From NCBI GenBank assembly GCA_016808115.1, contig JAEQBH010000285.1, positions 464,137 through 528,136 on the forward strand: a stretch of DNA of 64,000 nt, given 5' to 3'. Within the stretch, counting starts at the first letter, position 1. Each line of letters begins with the position of its first letter. The position numbers were made by a program, and so were the translations under genes. The notes under the pieces were generated by a model, which saw nothing but the letters and a program-made list of their open reading frames with translations, was not told where the DNA came from and did no database searches. This document shows positions 1 through 11,341 of this stretch, piece by piece. The DNA is from Tetrastigma voinierianum. Its lineage: Eukaryota; Streptophyta; Magnoliopsida; Vitales; Vitaceae.

Positions 1-1
1 A

Positions 2-871
2 ACAGAGAGTGGGTTTGTTAGAGGGGCTGCTGTTGGAGCAATATCAGGAGCTGTTTTCTCTATTGAGGTCTTTGAATCTTCTCTTGTTCTCTGGCAATCT
101 GATGAGTCAGGGATTGGATGTCTGCTCTACCTGGTGAGCAATTTGTTTCCTTGCTCCATTGAATTATATGCTTTCATGTTCAGGTCCTATGATGAATCTA
201 GATGGGAAAATGAAGAGAAACATGATTTGGGCGGTTTTGATTTCTGAGCTTTGTTTGAGTTATAGATTCCATCTTCAATACCCAATTGATGTATTCTCTT
301 GAATTTATGCAGATTGATGTTATTGCAAGCCTCCTAAGTGGTAGACTTGTTCGTGAGAGGATCGGTCCTGCCATGCTAAGTGCAGTGCAAAGCCAGGTAT
401 CATTGTTGCTCAAGTAATAACTTGGTAAAATCTTAGATAAGCAATGTCCATTTCTGTTTGCTTACGGTTTCAATTTCTTCAACCAGATGGGTGCTGTTGA
501 AGCAAGCTATGATGAAGCTCCAAACATCTTTGACACCGGTGGGGCCAAGGGTTTGCCTGGAGATTCGGTAGAAAGAATACCAAAGATCACAATCACCAGT
601 GACAATAACGTGGATGCTTCTGGTGAGAAAGTCTCTTGCTCGGTGTGCCTTCAGGTTTGATCATAAGTTTTCCTCTACGCAATTTCTACAATCATTTGTA
701 TAATTAAGCCTGTTTAATTGAGTTTGATTCGGGCTTCTGCATTTTCAGGACTTTCAGCTTGGAGAGACAGTCCGAAGTTTGCCTCATTGTCACCATATGT
801 TTCACCTGCCATGCATCGATAAGTGGCTCCTTGCACATGGTTCTTGCCCTTTATGCAGAAGGGATCTGTAA
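2..871 (+). CDS. RING-H2 finger protein, NEP1-interacting-protein-like (5' end outside window)
   Basis: Four exons are visible: 2-133 (already open at the window edge), 313-396, 487-654 and 749-871 (TAA). All introns are GT-AG and all junctions are in phase 0. Exon 1 encodes a Gly/Ala-rich hydrophobic stretch (GFVRGAAVGAISGAVFSIEV) typical of the membrane-associated N-terminus of the NIP1/NIP2 (ATL-type) family. Exons 3-4 encode the RING-H2: CSVC at the end of exon 3, then CHHMFH, the CIDKWL segment and CPLC just before the stop, giving the C-x2-C...C-x-H-x2-H...C-x2-C order. Known for the family: RING-type E3 ubiquitin ligases; NIP proteins were described as interacting with the plastid RNA polymerase NEP1. 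The visible part has no frameshift or stop, unlike the next three genes. The start codon and first exon(s) lie upstream of the window. Inference: an expressed membrane-anchored E3 ligase; substrate unknown. Confidence 0.88.
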
Positions 872-2212
872 TATATTTTCTGTAAATTACAAAATGAGAA
901 GAGTTCTTTGATTCTTCGTCTTACCTTAGGCTTTTTTTATTCTCTTTTGTTAATTTAAACTCGGTCTATACCATTTCTTTAGAGGGTCAGGTATGTTATA
1001 TGAGGAGTTTGTTCATTATACTTGATTACCGATATGTACAAAAATTTTGAGTTATAACAGTAGATGTTGGGTATTCTGAAATGCTCATTTATCGAATACT
1101 AGAACAAAAGATCTAATACTTTCTTAAATTCGAGGAGAAAACAGAGACTTATGTTCTTGAACTATGGAGGGGCTTTCGTGTTAACAGAGTGAGTTATCCT
1201 CTTGTTTTTTTTTCTGAATTAGTCTTATTCAGAATCTCTAGATGAGAAAGCTCATGGCCAGGAGGACACTGAGAATCTTGTAGCCATTCTTCTTTTGTCC
1301 ATTCTGCACTTTGGGTTTTTTGTGTCATATGGGGACGGCGCATTATCTTGAATTTGATTATAGTTGTTGTTGAACTAATCTTCAGTGGGACCAAAATTTT
1401 GTCCATTGTGCTTCAATTCATTTCTTTCAGTGTTTTATTGTTCAGTAGATCTGGGTTTGATGCCTGTCTGCTGGTGCAGTCAATGTAATAGCCACTCCTC
1501 CATTTTGACTGATCTTCAAAATTGGTATCGAGAATTAATGGTAGTTCTTTTATAAACCAACATCTAGGTCGGTTTCTCATGATAAATGTCATGTTAAGCA
1601 GATCGAGTGGAATCTTATCTCCTGAGTATGAATTTGGTAGGTGACCCTGTTTAATTGGGCAGGTAGGATCATTCATATTGTGAAAGGACCTGTGTTACAT
1701 AATTTGTCACCTTGCCTACTTCTTATGAAGGACTAATCAGTTGTAAGCAGATTCTTGGAGCCTATATTAGTGTATTTTATCAACTTCTTGTGCCTATTAC
1801 TTAATACCTTCATTTGTTTGCTGATTAAAGCAAATAAAACCTTATGTTGGGTCACAACAATGATCAATTTTTTTGCAGGTATTCGACGTGATTAACTCTT
1901 CCTTCCTTCCTTCATCCATCACCAAACAACAGTCAATAAACTACTAAATTTATGAAGGATTTTACCATATGCATCCATAGAAAAGGATCTTTGGCTTTTG
2001 CCAACATGGCATCATTTTAGCAAAAATTTTTGGGAGAATTTTCTGGAGAGTAACTTAAATGTCTGGAAAAGGTACAGGAGATGGTGACCATTTCATAAAG
2101 TGGGATCCATGGAGCCACTGAAGCCACTGTTCACAATCCAATGCCACTAAATTCAAATGAAAGTATACAAATCAGTCTGAATAAATTGCAAACATGAACA
2201 AATGTTGTGAGC

Positions 2213-2216
<4 letters not shown>

Positions 2217-2270
<54 letters not shown>
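2217..2270. repeat. (TA)n microsatellite
   Basis: About 27 uninterrupted TA units. It produces a spurious Ile-Tyr repeat ORF on the plus strand. Confidence 0.95.
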
Positions 2271-2272
<2 letters not shown>

Positions 2273-2449
2273 AGAGCCCTTTTTCATGCTTCTCCAGGAT
2301 GGACATATCAATCTTGATCACTAACAATCAAACCTCATATGTGATTTTAATTGATCTTTGCTCACCTAAAGAAAAGATGCGGGTTTGGATCTAACTCTTG
2401 AGGATATTATATAAATTACAAGTTTTGACAATGTGAATGCCTAACCGTC

Positions 2450-2810
2450 TTCATGAGAATCTTGCTACACCACAACAATCCATGACTAAAAACATTTAGA
2501 CCTGGTAGTTGCTAGAAATTTTCATCACATAACTCATTGGAGATACAACATTTTGACTTAGCAAATGGATGGCAGTTGCTAGAAATTTCCATTACTCTTT
2601 AACTCAATGGAGAGAAAGAAACAAAGGCAAACGGACATATCACGAAAACGAACCATGAGATATGATTCCTCATAAATCTTCCCGGCGCCACGACAATCAA
2701 TGACTAAAACATTTACACACTTAGCAAATGGCCCGTAGTTGCTGAAATTTCCATTACCCTTTAACTTGTAGGAAAACAAAGGCAAACAGACATACCATGA
2801 AAACGAAGCT
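2450..2810. repeat. Irregular tandem repeat cluster
   Basis: A segment beginning TTGCTAGAAATTT recurs at 2509, 2576 and (one base shorter) 2739. The flanking sentence CAAAGGCAAACGGACATA at about 2622 returns at about 2778 with one or two changes, and CAATCCATGACTAAAA at about 2477 returns near 2695. Unit spacing is uneven, so this is a decayed local duplication and not a satellite. Confidence 0.6.
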
Positions 2811-3310
2811 TGTTATATAGTTTCATTAGTCCATGTGGCTCAACGGCTGGATCCTTATCTGCCAGTTGGAGATGAATATTCTGCTGATTAATTGCAGTAG
2901 CTTTCAAATGGCTGTCCTTATTTTATCACTGCCACCTTGATAGATGATTCATATAGACAGTGATGCATTGACAGATAAGTTTATGGAATATTGAGGCCTA
3001 TTTGTTTACAGTTTTTGAAAATGGTTTTTATTACGAAAACCTTGAGGAGAGCAAAAAAGCGAAAAAGCATGTTGGTTTTTGTACAGCAACCTTCGAGGAA
3101 GCAGCGGCAGTGGTCGGATAACGAGAATAGTTTTGGGCAATAGCTGAAATAGCGTTATACATGTTTTGGCCCATTACCGATAATGGATTGAAAATAGGAG
3201 CCGAAACTAAGCCTTGGTTTCCATGTTTCTTCTTTTTTAAACAATTTCCCCTTGGCCTATACGCCGTTCGAGGAAAGACCAATTCCTGACTCTGGCTGGC
3301 AGAGGGCCTG

Positions 3311-3312
<2 letters not shown>

Positions 3313-3350
<38 letters not shown>
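3313..3350. repeat. (AT)n microsatellite
   Basis: About 18 AT units, roughly 120 bases upstream of the kinase start codon. Confidence 0.93.
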
Positions 3351-3468
3351 CCAGCTACACATAAAGCTTTGTGAATCAACAATATATTTTCCATCTATAT
3401 CCCAATCTCTCAGCAGAGCAAGTTCACTCCAAGGGTCTGTAAAGATTGAAGGGCATCATCCAGTCAAC

Positions 3469-5616
3469 ATGGAAATTAGCTACCATGTAGAGAAGCCTTC
3501 ACCAGCATTAGCAACTCCCATTTATGCAAAATCCAGTTATAACCTGAGTATATGGGGAATAGTTATTATCTGTGTGATAACGGTAGTGGTGGGTGCTATG
3601 TTATACTTCTGCATCAGGAGAATAATCTTTCCTATTTTCAAGCAACAATGGGGTCGGAAAGGTTAGTCTCTGATACTATTTATGCCTCCAGAGAGCTTAT
3701 AAGAGGAAGAATGAGCTCAGTTTCATGTGTCAAGAAGCTTAGGAGTTATAACTTACAAGCCATTCTTCCTCAAATTTGTTTCATTGTGTTCTTTATGTTT
3801 TGTACTTTTTGGTTCTATGAACTAACAAGAATTGAGGTGTTGAGGAAAAAATCAGCAGGAAACTTGAAGGCTGAGAAAATAATGTTGAGGAGGTTTCAGT
3901 TGGAAGAACTGGAAAACTAGTAAATTTTAGCAAAGATTGCTTGCTGGGGTATGGTGGATTCGAGAATGTTTATAAAGGGACGTTTGATGTGGAAGGAACA
4001 CTAGCTATCAAAGTTGCCCACTCTGATTCATACCCTGTTGAAGAATTTAGAAATGGTAAGCTTCAATTACATGTCTATGCCCAAGAAATACTCGTATTAG
4101 TTCATAATTTTTGAAGTAACTGATCCGGCTGTAGTGTTCTCTTGAGACAGAGGTGAGACTTCTTTCAAAAGTAAAGCACAAGAACCTTGTAGGTCTGGTG
4201 GGATATTGTGAAGGAACAGGTATGTAGAAAGAAAAAAAAAGAGTTTGATTAGTTTAACTGTCTAGAAGGGTATTCCATTATTGCCCACCAATCTGTGCAT
4301 AACAACAGTGGAAACTACTCTATTGATATGGTTAAATTATGCATCTGACAGGGGTAAAAGGGGGAAAGATATTAGTTTATGAGTATGTCCCAAATGGTTC
4401 TCTGCTTGAATACATAATGGGTAAGTTTTCAACCTGTTCTCCTTTCTGTAACCTGTAATGTTTTTGCTTACTTTATTGATGAAGTACTACTATATAGGAA
4501 GGAGAGGGAGAAGCCTAAATTGGAGGCAAAGGGTGAACCTAGCTATTGGGGCAGCTAAAGTGAATTCGCCACATAATATTATCACAGCAAAAAAAGATCC
4601 TTAAATTAATCAGTTGTAAAATTTTCCAGGCATAGCTCATTTGCATGGAGGGGTAAAACCAAGCATAATCCACAGGGATATAAAACCTAGTAACATATTG
4701 GTTGGAGAAGGTTTTGAAGCAAAAGTTTCAGATTTTGGTCTAGTGAAAACAGGTCCAATTGGGGATCAATCACATGTTAGTAGCCAGGTTAAAGGGACAC
4801 CAGGATACCTCGATCCAGCCTATTGTTCAAGCTTTCATTTGAGTCCGTTTAGTGATGTTTACAGCTTTGGAGTGATACTTCTGCAGCTGGTTTCTGCACG
4901 TCCTGCAATTGATACAGCCAAAAACAATCCTCAACATTCATATCATTGAATGGGTAAGCATCCATCCTTAAAGGCACAGTTAGACATTTCATAGAAGAGG
5001 TCATTATAGAAAATGGTAGCCATAATCATCTAGATTCAAAAACTTCAGCTTCCATTTTGAATATACACTGGAGTGATTTAATTATCAGGAAATTTGTAAA
5101 CTAACGAAGGTTAGGAAATGGAACCATTGCTTGCAGGCAAGGCCTAGCTTAGAGCAGGGTAAAATGGAAGATATCTTAGATGCCAACCTTCTGCTAGAAC
5201 ACTGCAACATAGAAATGATGCAGAAAATGGGACAACTTGGTCTAAGATGTGTTGAGAAGGTACCTAAACAACGCCCAACGATGACCAGGTGTGACACTGT
5301 AGCAAAGGAATTGGAGGAGGCTCTCTATTCGGTTGGCAACTTCATTCACAAGCAGCCCTCAAACGGTTATGAATTAACCAGTGGGTCTCATGGATCGACA
5401 GATCCCAGGCAACTGAGATCAACTGACAATGATTCCTTTCAAAGCTCTGTAAGCATAGATGGGGTTGGATTTCAAAGATTTCATGTGGAGATGGATAGCC
5501 TCTTCTCCGTGAGCACAAGTTTAAGGTGCTTGGAGGCTAATACCATTAGCATTGATGTTGATAAGAACAATTTGAGAATATCTGAGAAACTAATAAGGAG
5601 ACCATCTCATCATTAG
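3469..5616 (+). pseudogene. Receptor-like protein kinase, frames broken
   Basis: The first ATG (3469) opens a short ectodomain and one membrane helix (IWGIVIICVITVVVGAMLYF). Kinase exons follow at about 3836-4055, 4151-4219, 4352-4420, 4498-4560, 4630-4953 and 5137-5616. Visible motifs: a Gly loop with its third Gly replaced by Glu (GYGGFE), the AIK lysine, HRDIKPSN, DFG and GTPGYLDPAY, then a C-terminal tail ending in TAG at 5614-5616. Lesions: stops and a shift at 3918-3925, just before the Gly loop; a donor near 4560 that reads AAAGTGAAT, where the frame needs one more G; and one extra base near 4942, which turns the end of the exon into TGA. Active-site Asp and Lys codons survive. Either a recent pseudogene or a good gene with consensus indels. 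Family: plant RLK/Pelle; substrate unknown. Confidence 0.75.
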
Positions 5617-6066
5617 TTGCTCTATACTCATGAATTGTAGTGACCACATTGATGAATCATCTCTTGTCTGCATGGTGTAACCTGTCATCTGTATAGTTGT
5701 CTACTATCTTTATTAGGAACATTTTCAGTTAAGCAAACAGAGGACTGTACTAACCATGATTTATATAAATCCTATTTAGACTTTTAGTCAAGGCTCAATC
5801 TCTGGAATAGGGGCTGAAGTCCTGTCTAAATAACCACAATTATGAAGAAGGAAAACGAGTTCCACATAAACTTATTAATCTTAGCAGATTTTGGGCTAAC
5901 AGTATGAAACATGAAGGACTCAGGGTCTCCGTGCATCAGATACAATGGTAAGCACACACTAAATCCGAGATTGTTAAAAGAAAATCATGAAAAGCTGTGT
6001 AAATATTTGCCTCAACTCAACTAGCTGTCTTCATCCTATTAAGCTTATCTTGGTTCCGAATCCTTT
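5617..6066. other. Convergent intergenic spacer
   Basis: The kinase (+) and the DUF632 gene (-) end toward each other across about 450 bases. No ORF or repeat is supported; it should hold both 3' untranslated regions. Confidence 0.6.
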
Positions 6067-9000
6067 CTAATTTCCCATATTGGCCTTTATGTAAGAAGGT
6101 TTGTCACTCCTTTCATCTCCAACCTTTGGATTACTGGCACAGAATGTTAATAGGTCATTGTACATCTTAAGAGAAACCTTTGAAAACTCTGTCAGGGACT
6201 CAAAAACTGAGAAAAATCCAATCTGAAATGCATTCAGAGTAATTCGCTGTGTCTCTTGCATGCTACCAATGTGCCTAGCCTTCTCTGCGTCCAGCCTTTT
6301 CCTGAAATTATCCAACTGGAGCTTCCTCTCTGACAGGTATTCAATCCGATACCGGATATCTGCCTCTTTCTTTTGTTCTGGTACCTTAGACTCAAGAATT
6401 CTGTGCTCTGCTCTTTGGAATGCCTTAACCCTCCTGTCCAGTTCCTTTGCGAGTCCATCAACTTTTCTCTTTTGTTGTTGCTCCTCTCCTTGCTGAATCC
6501 ATATAGCCCTTATATTCTTTCCAAAGCTTTTCATGGTGCACTTTACCGGCTTATGTGGCAACTTTTCCATGGAAGCTAACCAGTAATGACAGATCACAAG
6601 TGATGGTGGACCCCTGATTTCATATGGTGGACCTGAAGACTTGATCCTGGAGTAGAATTCAACTTCCGGGGCAATAAATTTGGATAGCCATCCATTGAGA
6701 GCTTCAATATAGGCCTTTTGTGCACAAAAGTATTCAGCAAAACATGCGCACCAATTCTGTAGTTCAGCCTCAAGCTGAAAGGTGGCAAGACGATGAGAAT
6801 CATTGCAGAACTTTCCATAGGAGGGACAGGTGAACGACTTCACTTCAGACATGATTTTGTTTTGGGTTTCATGGCATTCTAACATTATCTTCCAGATTCT
6901 TGTGAGGCTGCATAAGGTCAGCAAAAATGAGCATTAAGTCTACCAATGCATTTGAAATTTTCAGGCTTATAAAATCATCTAACATGGTTTTCTCCACTTC
7001 TTACCCTTGAAGCAGCTCAACAAGTTGAGGCTGCAATTCTTCATCTATGAGTTTCTCGATTCTTTGGGAGATTGATTCAGCACTTTGTAGTCCAACAAAG
7101 ATCCTGGTATATAAATAGTTTACTTCAGCACTGGTCTTGCCCACAGAATGGAATCCATCTCCATTGTCATCCTGTTTTTTTAAATGTGAGCATTTTCGCT
7201 CGTATGTTCTCCTCCGTCTCATCTCCATCCTGAGCATGTCAAAATGAATTCAGGAAAATCATCTGAGGAATCTCAAGTTATCACAAAAATCCTTCACTTC
7301 CCCTAAATGAAGGAAAATTTCTTCTTTTTAAGTAGGAATAATAAAAAAAAGATATCAGTTAAAGCACCAACATATTTGCAAATTTTTTCCTATTTCATGT
7401 TTGCATAAACAAATAAAGCTAAAAAGAGGCACATTTTTCATCAAAATCAAGTTTTCTCATGAGAAATTCAGTGTCTTCCTATTTCAAATTGCTCCACAGT
7501 TCCATAACTACTAGACCTAAATTTCTATGTGGACATCAGTTGATCCGTTTCTGACACCAAACAATTTCTAATAATCTTATCGTTCCATCATATAAATTAC
7601 AAGAAATCAAAGTCACAAATTATTTGAAACAAAAGCAACTCAGAACACCATACAAGAATTTAAAAGACGAGGAAATGAAGAGGTGAACATAACAAGAGTT
7701 AGAAAATAAGCTTGTTCATTAGGGAAATAGCATGAGCATTCAGGATCATTAGGATAACTTAGAACAAATCCATACCTGTTGATTCTCTATATAGTCAATA
7801 TGATTTGATAAAATAGGAACGTATATATGCTAGGACTTAAGATCAGTAATCCGTGATAGTAGAGGAGATGGGTTCAGCAGCTAGATCAAATCATCAAAAT
7901 AATGGGAAGACATAAAGATTTAAATGATGATTGATAATTTACCTTCACCTCTTCATAGAGCTTCTTCTCCCAAGCATACAATCTCTCTAACGTTTGTGAA
8001 TGGCTGCCAGATGCAATTCCTCCATAGTCATCAATGAGATCACTCCCAAGCTCACTCCAAGTAGAAGAACTTTTGGAACCAAGTGCAAGGAAACTCTTTG
8101 AGGATGAGGACCGAGATAAAGAGGTCCGGTTCCATGTTATTGATCGTACAAGCTTCTTTGGGCTCTCTGCAATCAAATGGCATCAATCAGCATATAAACA
8201 CTGCACATGACATAGATTGGCAAATGCACAGCGAACGACTTCCAGTTAAAAAAAAAAAAAGGCATTATTTTCTTTATAGAATTCAACAAGTTAAAAGCAC
8301 AAGGAATGCAATAAAACAAAGGTGGTAAAAATGAATTGGAGAAAGAATTTTTTTACAAGAGAATGAAGTCGATTAGGAAAAAAAAAAAAAAAAGATGAGC
8401 ATCTACTTGACGCAGAAAACTAGACGTTAAATTTTAGTGGAGAAATATTGAAGAGTCGCAAAATGATGAAAAGTGGCTTCTGTCTTTATGTTCTTGTGAT
8501 GCTACCAAAGAGGTAGCTCAATTGGTCAGGCCTCGGGTTTTGCTTCCAAATAGGGTTTTGCTTCCCAATGTTCATCAGTTCGAGTGCCCTTAGGATCACT
8601 CGGCGATTTACCGAGCTGCAACTTCAAACCCCATTGAATTAGATTGTCCCACCTGACCTACCAACCTCAATCATTGCATGTGCTGAAAATTCACAACTGA
8701 AAGTTTGCAATAAGGCAATACAGAGCAAAAGATATGAAGCAAAGAAGAAAGGAAACAAACCTTTAATCTCCTCCAAACTGGACAGCAAATGAACTCTGTT
8801 AACCTCTAACAGCCTGGAAACTTCGAAACCTGATTCATAAGCCTTAATAAAATGATCTTCAACATCCTTCAATGCTTCCAGTAATTCTCTGCCACTCGCC
8901 TCCGTATCAATCACCCTTAAACCCTTGTGCTCCTGGTTGGGACTAGGCTCACCAGCCGCCGTCACAGCCGCCACAGCCTCAACCTCACCACCATTCATCT

Positions 9001-9586
9001 GTGCCACAACCCTTTTCTGTCCTTTCTCTCTTCCTCCATCTTCCTCCAGTTCCGGGATGCCTTCTTGCTGTACAGTTCCTCCCTCAAATCATCATCCTCC
9101 AGAGGATTGGCTAAACCCATTGCCCAAACCCACCTCTGTTCTCGCTCTATCAAACGGATAGAAGAAATCCCACCCGAAATCTTCCTGCGGCAACGGCACT
9201 GGCGGAGCCTTTTCTCCGTAAAAATGTTCACACACTCTCCCTCCTTCTCCTTCATTGTCGCTTTCTCCCTCAGAAGAGTGAAAGTACAATCTAGGTGATG
9301 TGCATCCAAATTAGCCATGGGTCAGTTCAGAAGGTGTCTGTCGGAGGAAGGCGGGTTTGAAAGGCTGGGCGGTGTCGAAGCAGAGGAAGGTGATGAGGGT
9401 GGAGAAGAGCGGAGACGAATGGCGGGCGACGAACAACTTTACGGCGGCCGCCACTCCGGAGAGCGAGTCGTTGTATCTGGAATGTGCATCTGCAAGCGAG
9501 TACCTCCGCTCTATCGCCGATTTCAGGAGGCGTTTCCTCTCTCTGCAAACAGCCAAGACGTCATCATCCTCGTCCGGCCTCGACAC
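6067..9586 (-). pseudogene. DUF630/DUF632 protein (NRG2-like) with disrupted DUF630 exon
   Basis: Read on the minus strand: a DUF630 exon (about 9586-8761), then DUF632 exons 8166-7943, about 7229-7005 and 6907-6067 (TAG). DUF630 is recognised by the CRERKRLLKSAIERRYSLAD block; DUF632 by LERLYAWEKKLYEEVK, the ESISQRIEKLIDEELQPQL region and a long Arg/Lys/Glu-rich coiled-coil end. Known: family members such as NRG2 and rolled-leaf proteins are membrane- or nucleus-associated regulators, usually starting MGC (a myristoylation site). Here no in-frame ATG precedes the DUF630 block. A TAA lies at 9311-9313, TGA-TGA near 9090, and the frame wanders between about 9100 and 9040. From about 9007 (MAQMNGG) the rest of the exon is open. 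In the third exon the obvious CAG acceptor gives the wrong phase; an acceptor 7 bases further in restores it. A shortened DUF632 protein could still be made. Confidence 0.75.
8511..8641 (+). mobile_element. tRNA-derived SINE-like fragment
   Basis: Lies in the first intron of the DUF632 gene, antisense to it. TAGCTCAATTGG at 8514-8525 fits a Pol III A box and GTTCGAGTGCC at 8578-8588 resembles a B box. The A-B distance is longer than in a tRNA because GGGTTTTGCTTCC is duplicated (8535 and 8553). No clear poly-A tail or target duplication was found. Confidence 0.4.
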
Positions 9587-10302
9587 ACCTGGCCATATTA
9601 CCTTTTCCCTTTTCGCCTAGAAACGTATTTCTTTCTTCAAGAACAGAGCAAGAAAAGCATAGATGGAACACGTAATGCAGAGAAGTACGGGAAAAAAAAG
9701 GCAGTCCTGGATTAACACGGAATGAAAAACAGACGGTAATGTCTGTAGCAGCAGAAAAAAGGAGGCCTTGGAAAAGTTGCAGACGATTATGATGATGATA
9801 CCATCATGTCACATAACCCACAAAAATGGAGGAGTTTCCTGCTAAAAACCGGAGGTTAAGGGGAATTCTAGGAGAAAGCAAGAAGACTAACAGAGATAAG
9901 TATCAGAAGATAGAGTCCCTTCAGCCAAGCCACCATTTTTTCTTCCTCCACTTCCATTATCAGAAAGAGAGAGAAAAAAGAAAAAAGAAAAAAGAAAGCT
10001 GGTGAGAGCACAGCAGGATACAGAGGAGTCAAAGCTCAAAAGGGTGAGAAGAAGATGTTTCATTCTCTGTTGATTTGTGATACTGTAAATGACAGGTAGG
10101 ATACATTCCACGCGCATTTAGTGGAGGATTTTGTCACTCGTTTCATCCATGAGTTTGTAAAGGGCACGCCCCATGGCTGAGACTTGAGAGTGGGGGTTAC
10201 TGGGAATGGATAAAATAAATAAATAACGGTTCTACCTAGATTGATTTGTAAGTAATCTGGAACCGAAAGTAAATTGAAGATTTAGTAGGGAGAAATGTGA
10301 AT

Positions 10303-10332
10303 ATAGAGAGAGAGAGAGAAAGAGAAAGAGAA
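10303..10332. repeat. (GA)n purine tract
   Basis: A GAGAGAGA run with occasional AAA interruptions; on the minus strand it is a CT run about 720 bases upstream of the DUF630 exon. Confidence 0.85.
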
Positions 10333-10629
10333 ACAGAGTGGGAGGGAACGGCTTTCAAGAATAAACAATCATGTCGTGGTGGATCATATCTGTCCCAATC
10401 ACATCCTGCCACTTCACTCACCAGTGGGCCCCACTACCTACTTTCATATTTCTTTTTATTGTTTACACTTTTTTTAGTTTTTCGCTCTGCAAAACCATAG
10501 GCTTTTCTTTTTGTCAAATTTTGGTATTTGGAAATTGGAATGGTTGGATCTCTTGGAATCCAAATGCGAAAAGAGAAAAGTGAGTATAAAGAGAAGCATC
10601 TCAAAGATACACACCCAAATTCAATAACA

Positions 10630-10800
10630 TGCGTTTGATATAATTATCATTGCATTATTATAGTACAAGATCGTCATCATTTGATAAAATTATCAAATGG
10701 GTCCATCTTACTTGGTAATTGTAGTATAAGATCATCATTGAATACAATTATCAAATGGGTCATCTTATTTCTCATCTAATTACTATAATTACATTATAGT
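10630..10800. repeat. Imperfect AT-rich local repeat
   Basis: The strings AATTATCAAATGGGTC and TAGTATAAGATCATCA occur twice each (with small changes) at a spacing of roughly 60-70 bases. Confidence 0.55.
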
Positions 10801-11247
10801 ATGTAAGATCATCGGAATCTCGACCCGTTACAACCCGATAGGAGAATACGATTAACAAAATAATTACCAAGATTTTCTCCAATGTAGAAAAGTGAAATAA
10901 AGGACCCTTGAAGTTTTGGCAAATAAGAACAATGAGAGAAGCTGTGGATGCATTATTATTTATATGGTTGAAAATTGTGCCCTCAAAGATTTTGATAAGA
11001 ACAGGGACACTTTAGAGGAGGTGGGGTCTTCATGGGTTGGCGTGAATATTCTCTGCCACTCGATAGAATGGTAAACAATGTCGAGCTTTGTCTTATAATA
11101 ATATTTTTTTTCACGAAAATAAAGTCTCAAAATAATATATATTTCAAACTAATGTCTTTTTACCTTACTATCAAAACTATCCTAATTGGTAATTATGATT
11201 TCAAATTCTTTAAAGCAGTTAAAATTATAATCAAATTATAGATTTGA

Positions 11248-11341
11248 AGTTAAAATCATAATTAATTATTATAATTTTAAAAATGATTGAAATCATAATC
11301 ACTAACTATAATTTCTTATGTTATTAATTATGGTTTTAACT
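11248..11341. repeat. Inverted repeat, 19-bp arms
   Basis: AGTTAAAATCATAATTAAT at 11248-11266 pairs with ATTAATTATGGTTTTAACT at 11323-11341 with a single mismatch, around a loop of about 56 bases. It may be the remnant of a MITE. Confidence 0.55.

Larger units (their letters stand above)
872..3468. other. Intergenic spacer with simple and irregular repeats
   Basis: No coding exon can be supported between the RING gene and the kinase. Short ORFs here have no family resemblance. It contains two TA microsatellites and an irregular repeat cluster, listed separately. The segment just before 3469 would be the kinase promoter and 5' leader. Confidence 0.6.

Noticed and set aside
2194..2394. 66-codon ORF with Ile-Tyr repeat
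   Set aside because: Created by the TA microsatellite.
8511..8588. Possible tRNA gene
   Set aside because: Only A- and B-box-like strings are present; spacing is wrong and no acceptor stem or cloverleaf can be drawn. Kept as a SINE-like fragment.
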